DNA from: Clostridia bacterium
GTDB taxonomy: Bacteria; Bacillota; DSM-521; Neomoorellales; Neomoorellaceae
Direction of reading: 5' to 3'
Assembly (NCBI GenBank): GCA_030445875.1
Contig: JASUSX010000139.1
Span: 1 to 5,815 of the forward strand
Length of the DNA stretch: 5,815 nucleotides
Shown here: piece after piece, positions 1 through 3,966 of the stretch
How positions within the stretch are numbered: the stretch's first letter is position 1
Layout of the letters: every line of letters starts with the position of its first letter
The notes under the pieces: model-generated
The model's input: only the letters and a program-made list of their open reading frames with translations
What the model was told of the DNA's origin: nothing
Databases searched by the model: none
Made by a program: the position numbers and the translations under genes

Positions 1-614
1 CCCACCACTATATGGGGCGCGACCTCCAGATCATACTGCAGGCATAATTTGAGGAAATTACCGTAAGCCTCGGGCCCATAATCCATGAGGTAGACCTCCC
101 GGATAGTTTCCCGGGCCCCGATGATGTCCACCAGCACCTGGTCGACCTCGGCCTCTTTCAGCCCGGCTATGACCTCTTCCCCGGCCAGGCCGGTGTGGAC
201 AATTACCTGAAGGCCCCAACCCTTAATTTCCTTAATCGCTCCCAGGAAGGGGGCCAGGGGGACGGCCCCGGATTGATCAGCGCCCCCGCTGATCAGTAAC
301 CCCTGGCAACCCCGATCCCGTAACCCCTTAACCGTCACCAGTAAATCCTCCGGTTCAGGGCAGGGGAGCATAGAGCGGAGGAGTTTTGTGCGGCAGTGGT
401 CGCAGTTCAAAGCGCAGCCCTGGCCGGTAACGCTAATGGTGACAAAGCGGTTCCGGTTGTTACAGTAAAATTCATTTGCGTACCCTTTGGCGCCGGGAGT
501 GGCAAAGAGTACTTTGTTGTCAAAATACCGGCGCCGTACCTGCCAGGCCTCGTTCAGCAAAACGCTCGTCGGTAAATGCAACCATCCTTCTAAATCCATG
601 CTTTCACCAGGCAT
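1..614 (-). CDS. Radical SAM protein, BioB-related, function unknown (3' part outside the window)
   Basis: The reading frame is open from an ATG at 614 to the window edge, giving 204 whole codons with no stop; the C-terminus is missing. It carries a radical SAM iron-sulfur motif, CALNCDHC (Cys67, Cys71, Cys74), preceded by FVTISVTGQG. Further along are a glycine-rich LLISGGADQSG stretch near residues 107-116 (the usual SAM-contact region) and VDIIGARETI near 162-171. These remind me of the uncharacterised biotin-synthase-related group (COG1856 type), not of lipoyl synthase; that placement is from memory. It differs in sequence from the two radical SAM proteins upstream and is not a third copy of them. 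The start at 614 follows GGAAGAG (621-627) and GAGGTGG (626-632). An in-frame ATG at 599 is possible but has a weaker site. It lies 28 bp after the preceding stop, so it is probably the fifth gene of the same operon. Substrate unknown. Confidence 0.85.
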   Translation of the reverse strand, partial: MPGESMDLEGWLHLPTSVLLNEAWQVRRRYFDNKVLFATPGAKGYANEFYCNNRNRFVTISVTGQGCALNCDHCRTKLLRSMLPCPEPEDLLVTVKGLRDRGCQGLLISGGADQSGAVPLAPFLGAIKEIKGWGLQVIVHTGLAGEEVIAGLKEAEVDQVLVDIIGARETIREVYLMDYGPEAYGNFLKLCLQYDLEVAPHIVV

Positions 615-642
615 TGGGTACTCTTCCACCTCGGTAAGAAAT

Positions 643-1671
643 TTAGCCCTGGTTATACCAGGTTAACTGCTCCCGGACTTCCCGCAAATCATCCGCCGTC
701 GGTTGAAAGGGAAAATTGCGGATAGGCTGGGAGGGCCGCTCATTACCATAAGGACGGTTACAGGCCACGGTACCATCGGCGCCGGGACAACCGGAGGTCA
801 GGAAAGGGTCGCCCCGGTTAATTACCTGGTCTAGCATAGATCCAGAAAGGCCAAAATCCGTAATCTGGCCTTGGGGATTAAAATGCATCTGGCTGGCAGC
901 CGCCAGGTTTTCGTTAATTAAGTAACGGGCTAGCTGAACCCGGCGGTAGCTGCCCAGGGGGGGCTGGGGTCTGGTAGCTAACCTCGTCCCGTGTTCCGGG
1001 AAAAAGGAGAAGAGATGGGTCGCTGCCCCCAGGTCGTGGGCCCCCTGGATTACCTGGACCATCTCCACCTCTGTTTCCCCCAGGCCGGCCACTAAATGAA
1101 TCCCGACCATAAAGGGACCAAAAACAGCCACGGCTTCCCGTACCCCCTGCCAGTACCTGTCCCACCGGTGGGGCCCCTTTACCCCTTGACCACGGTGTTG
1201 GTCGAACAGGGGTTCTGTAGCGGCATCAATGGCTATCCCTACCCTGTCGGCCCCAGCAGACCGGATTTGCTCCAGGTGCTCCCACTTATGGACCAGGGTA
1301 GGGGTAATTAAAGCGCTAACCGGGTAAGGGGTCCCTTTTTTTACCTCCTGGATTACCCGGCATAGGTCTTCTATAGCCCGGGGATGGGTAACCATGGAGA
1401 CGCAAACCCGCTCAATCTGATGCTGCACCAGTAAAGAACGGCTGATTATCTCCCGTAAAGGGTAAATCGGCCAGGTTACGCGGATAAATGTCCCCTTCCC
1501 TTGCCTTAAACGGGCCAGGCCACAGTAGGCGCAGTTGGCTGCACATCCCTGCTCATAGGTTAACAACAGGTTTAAGGCTTTCAGTTTTGCTTCCCGGTAA
1601 AAACTCCCTTCCTTCAAACCCAGGGTCATGGCTGCCGCCAGGCTTGTCTGTACATATTCAGGACTCTGCAT
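643..1671 (-). CDS. Radical SAM protein, LipS1/LipS2-like lipoyl synthase component (second of the pair)
   Basis: This is a 342-residue radical SAM enzyme. The cluster motif CAANCAYC (Cys43, Cys47, Cys50) binds the [4Fe-4S] cluster that cleaves S-adenosylmethionine. VAGLGETE (about 194-201) matches the GxGET-type element of BioB/lipoyl-synthase-like barrels. The C-terminal part holds SGCPGADGTVACNRPYGNE (293-311) with Cys295 and Cys304, which could bind an auxiliary cluster or act in sulfur donation. From family knowledge, LipS1 and LipS2 together add sulfur at C6 and C8 of an octanoylated carrier protein, replacing LipA. I infer that role from the general look, the paralogous partner upstream and the lipoyl carrier in the operon; I cannot say which of S1 or S2 it is. 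The frame extends to a GTG at 1689, but the ATG at 1671 has GGGGAGAGG seven bases upstream and is preferred. It starts 25 bp after the previous gene's stop. BioB, HydE or another radical SAM activity remains possible. Confidence 0.88.
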   Translation of the reverse strand: MQSPEYVQTSLAAAMTLGLKEGSFYREAKLKALNLLLTYEQGCAANCAYCGLARLRQGKGTFIRVTWPIYPLREIISRSLLVQHQIERVCVSMVTHPRAIEDLCRVIQEVKKGTPYPVSALITPTLVHKWEHLEQIRSAGADRVGIAIDAATEPLFDQHRGQGVKGPHRWDRYWQGVREAVAVFGPFMVGIHLVAGLGETEVEMVQVIQGAHDLGAATHLFSFFPEHGTRLATRPQPPLGSYRRVQLARYLINENLAAASQMHFNPQGQITDFGLSGSMLDQVINRGDPFLTSGCPGADGTVACNRPYGNERPSQPIRNFPFQPTADDLREVREQLTWYNQG

Positions 1672-1678
1672 CCACTTT

Positions 1679-1687
1679 CCTCTCCCC
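1679..1687 (-). promoter_or_regulatory. Ribosome binding site setting the start at 1671
   Basis: On the minus strand the bases read GGGGAGAGG, seven bases before the ATG at 1671. The longer alternative (GTG at 1689) has only AT-rich sequence before it and would bury this site inside the coding region. This decides the start in favour of 1671. Confidence 0.75.
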
Positions 1688-1696
1688 ACAGGTTAA

Positions 1697-2728
1697 TTAA
1701 TTTGAACGCCCGGCCCGGCCCAGCTCGGCGATCATTTTATAGATGGAACCATTTTCGGCCTCAATTTCATCCTCGTCAAAATCAACCCCTTCTAACTCGA
1801 AGACCCGGGTCCTGGTCAACCACGCCTCCCGCCAATCAACGCTGCACACCCTGCGTATCAGTTCGGGCACCATCTCTGCCCCCGGTTGGGCCGGAAAAAG
1901 CCCTGCGGCCAGTTCTGCCTGCCAGCCCATACTACAGCAATCAAGCCAGAGGTTGTCCAGGCTAAAGGGTTTGGCCTCCTGCATTATTTCGTAAAACCTG
2001 TCCCTGGGTACCCCAAAATGAATTACCTGTCCGAAGTCGTCATACTGCATCTGGTTGCTGGTGGCCTGCCCGGTCGTAATGAGATGGCGGGCCAGTAAAA
2101 CCCGGTAGAGTTTACCCGTACTTACCTTTATTTCCGCGGTGGTCATTAAAGGGTAAATGTAGGACACAGCTCCCCTGTCCCGGACTTGCTGGATGGTGGC
2201 CATCACCTGCTGTTCCGTCTCCCCCAACCCCAGGCCCAGGGTAAGGCCCACTTTGCCAGGACCCCAGAGGCTTATCGCCGTATCTACCAGTTCCCAGCAG
2301 GTGTCCCACCACTGCCGGCCACCGCGCCCGGGCCGGGTAGAGGCATCCAGGCTCCGGGTCACCGCGACCAGGGAGAAACATACCCCGGTAGCACCGGCCT
2401 CCTTGAGGTGCTGCAGGCCCCAGGTATCGATGGGTGCGCCCGGTCCCAGGGTCACTATAACCAGGGCCGGGTTATTTACCACCAGCTTCTGGACCAGGCA
2501 GTAAAGATCCGCGGCGACTTCCGGGTAAGGACGGGCGATAATATTAATCCCCTGGACACCCCGGGTACCAACAGCCCACTCCCCCAGATCAGCTTCCGCC
2601 AGGGGCCTTCCCTGCACCGTGGGATCAGGGCAATACTTGCAGGCAGCTTTACAGGCACCTCCCCCGTCGACCAGTAAAGGGCGCCAGGGAGATACCGCCA
2701 AAGGAACCTGGGGAACAATGATGGCCAT
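1697..2728 (-). CDS. Radical SAM protein, LipS1/LipS2-like lipoyl synthase component (first of the pair)
   Basis: This is a 343-residue radical SAM enzyme with the cluster motif CKAACKYC (Cys26, Cys30, Cys33) very close to the N-terminus. GLGLGETE (165-172) is the counterpart of VAGLGETE in the next gene. The two proteins also share LARHLI/LARYLI, and QMQYDDFGQVIHFGV here matches QMHFNPQGQITDFGL there, so they are clear paralogs. Extra cysteines Cys264-Cys265 and Cys295 in the C-terminal third may bind an auxiliary cluster or donate sulfur. The C-terminal tail is acidic (DFDEDEIEAE, 316-325). I infer that it works with its neighbour to insert the two sulfurs of lipoate on an octanoyl-carrier protein, as known for LipS1/LipS2; this is not proven here. 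The ATG at 2728 is preferred over an in-frame start at 2812 because GGGAGGTGG sits six bases upstream, and the extra 28 residues look like translated leader. A 125-bp gap separates it from the gene upstream. Confidence 0.88.
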   Translation of the reverse strand: MAIIVPQVPLAVSPWRPLLVDGGGACKAACKYCPDPTVQGRPLAEADLGEWAVGTRGVQGINIIARPYPEVAADLYCLVQKLVVNNPALVIVTLGPGAPIDTWGLQHLKEAGATGVCFSLVAVTRSLDASTRPGRGGRQWWDTCWELVDTAISLWGPGKVGLTLGLGLGETEQQVMATIQQVRDRGAVSYIYPLMTTAEIKVSTGKLYRVLLARHLITTGQATSNQMQYDDFGQVIHFGVPRDRFYEIMQEAKPFSLDNLWLDCCSMGWQAELAAGLFPAQPGAEMVPELIRRVCSVDWREAWLTRTRVFELEGVDFDEDEIEAENGSIYKMIAELGRAGRSN

Positions 2729-2734
2729 GGGGAA

Positions 2735-2743
2735 CCACCTCCC
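2735..2743 (-). promoter_or_regulatory. Ribosome binding site setting the start at 2728
   Basis: The minus strand reads GGGAGGTGG followed by TTCCCC and the ATG at 2728. This is the strongest Shine-Dalgarno match in the gap, and it lies inside the longer reading frame that begins at 2812. It therefore argues for the shorter 343-residue protein. Confidence 0.85.
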
Positions 2744-2804
2744 AAAAGGATTGCTTAACCCGATAAGCAAACAGACACCATAGCCACGAAGAAGCCACGG
2801 TGCC

Positions 2805-2820
2805 TGCAACAAGCCAGCCA
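2805..2820 (-). promoter_or_regulatory. Possible internal sigma-54 (-24/-12) promoter
   Basis: In the 125-bp gap between the AhpD-like gene and the first radical SAM gene, the minus strand reads TGGCTGGCTTGTTGCA. Against the consensus TGGCAC-N5-TTGCA it has the invariant GG and GC at the exact 10-base spacing, a full TTGCA, and two mismatches in the -24 box. Transcription would begin near 2794, leaving a leader of about 65 bases before 2728. GG-N10-GC occurs easily by chance in GC-rich DNA and no enhancer element is seen nearby, so this stays tentative. Confidence 0.3.
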
Positions 2821-2853
2821 GTGCCCACCTGCTAAGTTATAATTTAATTTCTG

Positions 2854-3213
2854 TTAGTCTACCCAGAAGGCCTCCACTGCTTCGGTAAGATAGGTGCAGG
2901 CATAGGCAAAGGTCTTGGCACCACCAAAGGGAATGGCTACGCTGGCCGCTTCGTAGATCTCTTCCTTGGTGGCACCCTCCTGAATGGCATTATAGGTATG
3001 GATGCAAATGCAGTACTTGCACGGCGTCCTTACGCCCTGGGCCAACATCATCAATTCCTTGGTTTTGTTGTCGAATACGCCGTAATTGGCCGCGGCATAT
3101 TTCTCCAGATCCATATAGGCCTGGATAGTCTTGGGCATGGCCACCTTGGCCCGCTCCAGGCCATCCTGGAAGTCCTTCAAAATCCTCTGGGCCCGGTTTA
3201 GTTCTTCAGCCAT
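2854..3213 (-). CDS. AhpD-like carboxymuconolactone decarboxylase-family protein with CxxC active site
   Basis: This 119-residue, single-domain, probably cytoplasmic all-alpha protein has the length usual for small family members. The AhpD-type signature E-x11-CxxC-x3-H is complete: Glu53, Cys65 and Cys68 (in TPCKYCICIH) and His72. There is an additional Cys70 between the catalytic cysteine and the histidine. The C-terminal half, SVAIPFGGAKTFAY, fits the family's conserved helix. The full signature implies thiol-disulfide or peroxidase-type redox chemistry, not decarboxylation. In mycobacteria, AhpD is known to be re-reduced by the lipoyl domain of SucB with Lpd. Its position directly after a lipoyl carrier gene (59-bp gap) suggests a similar electron exchange here; that is inference. 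The ATG at 3213 follows GGAGGGGG ten bases upstream. No signal peptide or membrane segment is visible. The natural substrate is unknown. Confidence 0.92.
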   Translation of the reverse strand: MAEELNRAQRILKDFQDGLERAKVAMPKTIQAYMDLEKYAAANYGVFDNKTKELMMLAQGVRTPCKYCICIHTYNAIQEGATKEEIYEAASVAIPFGGAKTFAYACTYLTEAVEAFWVD

Positions 3214-3272
3214 TGTTCCTGTTCCCCCTCCGTCAAATTTGAGATACCGGCACCGGCTGGCTGGCTTTCTCC

Positions 3273-3713
3273 TTAAAAGCCCTTCTTAGCCTGGAGCTTT
3301 TTCTGGCGCTCAATCTCGGGTTCCAGCCACTCCTTTAAGTTTTCCGCTTTGAGCAAGTTACCGAGTTCCGCGTCCAGGTTAGTGGGCTTGATGCTAGCGA
3401 TCCACCCTGCCCCATAGGGATCCTGGTTCACCATGGTAGGTTCAAACTCCAGCTCTTCATTTATGGCGACTATCTGGCCCGAAACAGGGGCAAAGACCCG
3501 GCCCACCCACTTACCAGATTCTACCGACAGGAAGGCTTTGTCCTGCTGTACCTTTTTACCAGGGGAGATCATTTCCACAAAGACCAGGTCGCCGGCCATT
3601 TTGGTGGCGTATTCGGTCATACCCATGACGACCGTTTCCCCGTCTACCCGGGCCCAGAAATGGTGCTTGTCGTAGTAGTAGTCGTCGGGAAAATTAAACT
3701 CGTCCACCTGCAA
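3273..3713 (-). CDS. gcvH: GcvH-like lipoyl carrier protein
   Basis: This is a 146-residue H-protein-family lipoyl carrier. The fold is recognisable from HHFWARVDGETVVMGMTEYATKMAGDLVFVE (17-47, beta strands plus the linking turn) and from the attachment hairpin SVESGKWVGRVFAPVSG (63-79), with Lys68 as the predicted lipoylated residue. NEELEFEPTMVNQDPYGAGW (85-104) matches the conserved second half. Two things are odd. Canonical H-proteins usually have ESVKAV around the lysine, but here it is ESGKWV. The protein also runs about 15 residues past the usual end with a charged tail (PEIERQKKLQAKKGF). No GcvP or GcvT is present, so it may be a dedicated carrier (LbpA-like or other), not the glycine cleavage H-protein. 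The gene begins with TTG at 3713, eight bases after AAGGGGG; a GTG at 3707 is the alternative. It is first in the operon, 48 bases after the predicted sigma-54 start site. Confidence 0.92.
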   Translation of the reverse strand: MQVDEFNFPDDYYYDKHHFWARVDGETVVMGMTEYATKMAGDLVFVEMISPGKKVQQDKAFLSVESGKWVGRVFAPVSGQIVAINEELEFEPTMVNQDPYGAGWIASIKPTNLDAELGNLLKAENLKEWLEPEIERQKKLQAKKGF

Positions 3714-3721
3714 AGCTGTAA

Positions 3722-3728
3722 CCCCCTT
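3722..3728 (-). promoter_or_regulatory. Ribosome binding site for the TTG start at 3713
   Basis: The minus strand reads AAGGGGG, then eight bases, then TTG at 3713. No ATG lies in frame before codon 30, which would cut into the fold. The spacing suits TTG better than the GTG two codons later. A TTG start may lower translation of the carrier. Confidence 0.7.
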
Positions 3729-3733
3729 GTTAA

Positions 3734-3751
3734 CACTAACGCTAACACTAA
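3734..3751 (-). repeat. Hexamer repeat TTAGTG-TTAGCG-TTAGTG in the gcvH leader
   Basis: The minus strand holds three consecutive hexamers of the form TTAGYG, followed by TTA. Seen another way, the nonamer TTAGTGTTA occurs twice with a 12-base period (3751-3743 and 3739-3731). It lies about 11 bases inside the predicted transcript and ends next to the ribosome binding site, a position where a protein or RNA contact could affect translation. Function is not shown. Confidence 0.5.
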
Positions 3752-3771
3752 TTTCTTGCCATATTTTTTAT

Positions 3772-3787
3772 TGCAATTCCCGTGCCA
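3772..3787 (-). promoter_or_regulatory. Sigma-54 (-24/-12) promoter of the lipoyl operon
   Basis: The minus strand reads TGGCACGGGAATTGCA, an essentially perfect match to the sigma-54 consensus TGGCACG-N4-TTGCA, with the invariant GG and GC correctly spaced. Transcription is predicted to begin near 3761, giving a 48-base leader before the gcvH-like gene. The adjacent gene encodes a sigma-54 enhancer-binding activator, which makes a chance match unlikely. This promoter would need that activator, or another, bound upstream plus ATP hydrolysis. Confidence 0.93.
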
Positions 3788-3837
3788 GCTTCGTTACCAC
3801 CTCCCCAGGGCTTAAAAAACAAGGGATAACAAGCACA

Positions 3838-3867
3838 TAAAAAAGCCCGGACTTACCTGACCGGGCT
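3838..3867 (-). terminator. Rho-independent terminator of the activator gene
   Basis: On the minus strand AGCCCGG (3867-3861), a ten-base loop and CCGGGCT (3850-3844) form a 7-bp GC-rich stem, followed directly by a run of T (3844-3839). It lies about 100 bases after the activator's TAG and about 50 bases before the sigma-54 promoter. It should stop activator transcripts from running into the lipoyl operon, so that operon depends on its own promoter. Confidence 0.85.
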
Positions 3868-3869
3868 GG

Positions 3870-3889
3870 GGGAACAGCAACTTATTCCC
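3870..3889. repeat. Dyad GGGAA-N10-TTCCC between terminator and enhancer elements
   Basis: GGGAA (3870-3874) and TTCCC (3885-3889) form a perfect 5-bp inverted repeat around a ten-base AT-richer centre. It sits between the terminator hairpin and the two 17-bp dyads. It could be an accessory operator, but an arm of five bases can arise by chance. Confidence 0.25.
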
Positions 3890-3892
3890 GCT

Positions 3893-3930
3893 TGTCTCAT
3901 AATATGACATCACTGTCCGATTATAGGGCA
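3893..3930. promoter_or_regulatory. Tandem upstream activator sites (two related 17-bp dyads)
   Basis: Two 17-bp elements agree at 12 positions: TGTCTCATAATATGACA (3893-3909) and TGTCCGATTATAGGGCA (3914-3930), common pattern TGTC-NN-AT-N-ATA-N-G-N-CA. Each is an imperfect inverted repeat with TGTC/GACA-like ends. Their centres are 21 bp apart, two helical turns, so both would face the same side of the DNA. They lie about 140 and 160 bp upstream of the predicted start site, the usual distance for sigma-54 enhancers. I infer that they bind dimers of the adjacent Fis-type HTH activator. A poor third match begins at 3957. Confidence 0.6.
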
Positions 3931-3966
3931 GATGGTTTACTTTAAGGCCTTGCTGCTGTCCTAAAA

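Noticed and set aside
2186..2677. Longest plus-strand open frame (163 codons) opposite the first radical SAM gene
   Set aside because: It lies wholly antisense to a gene with clear family motifs, its Pro/Gly-rich product resembles no family, and GC-rich codon use on the minus strand readily leaves such shadow frames.
2729..2812. N-terminal 28-residue extension of the first radical SAM protein as a signal or membrane segment
   Set aside because: The hydrophobic look (LLRGYGVCLLIGL) comes from translating the leader; a strong ribosome binding site inside it favours the internal ATG, and radical SAM enzymes of this type are cytoplasmic.
2838..2843. Plus-strand TATAAT as a sigma-70 -10 box
   Set aside because: No -35-like hexamer at 16-18 bp upstream and no plus-strand gene follows; the AT-rich patch lies just beyond the AhpD-like gene's stop.
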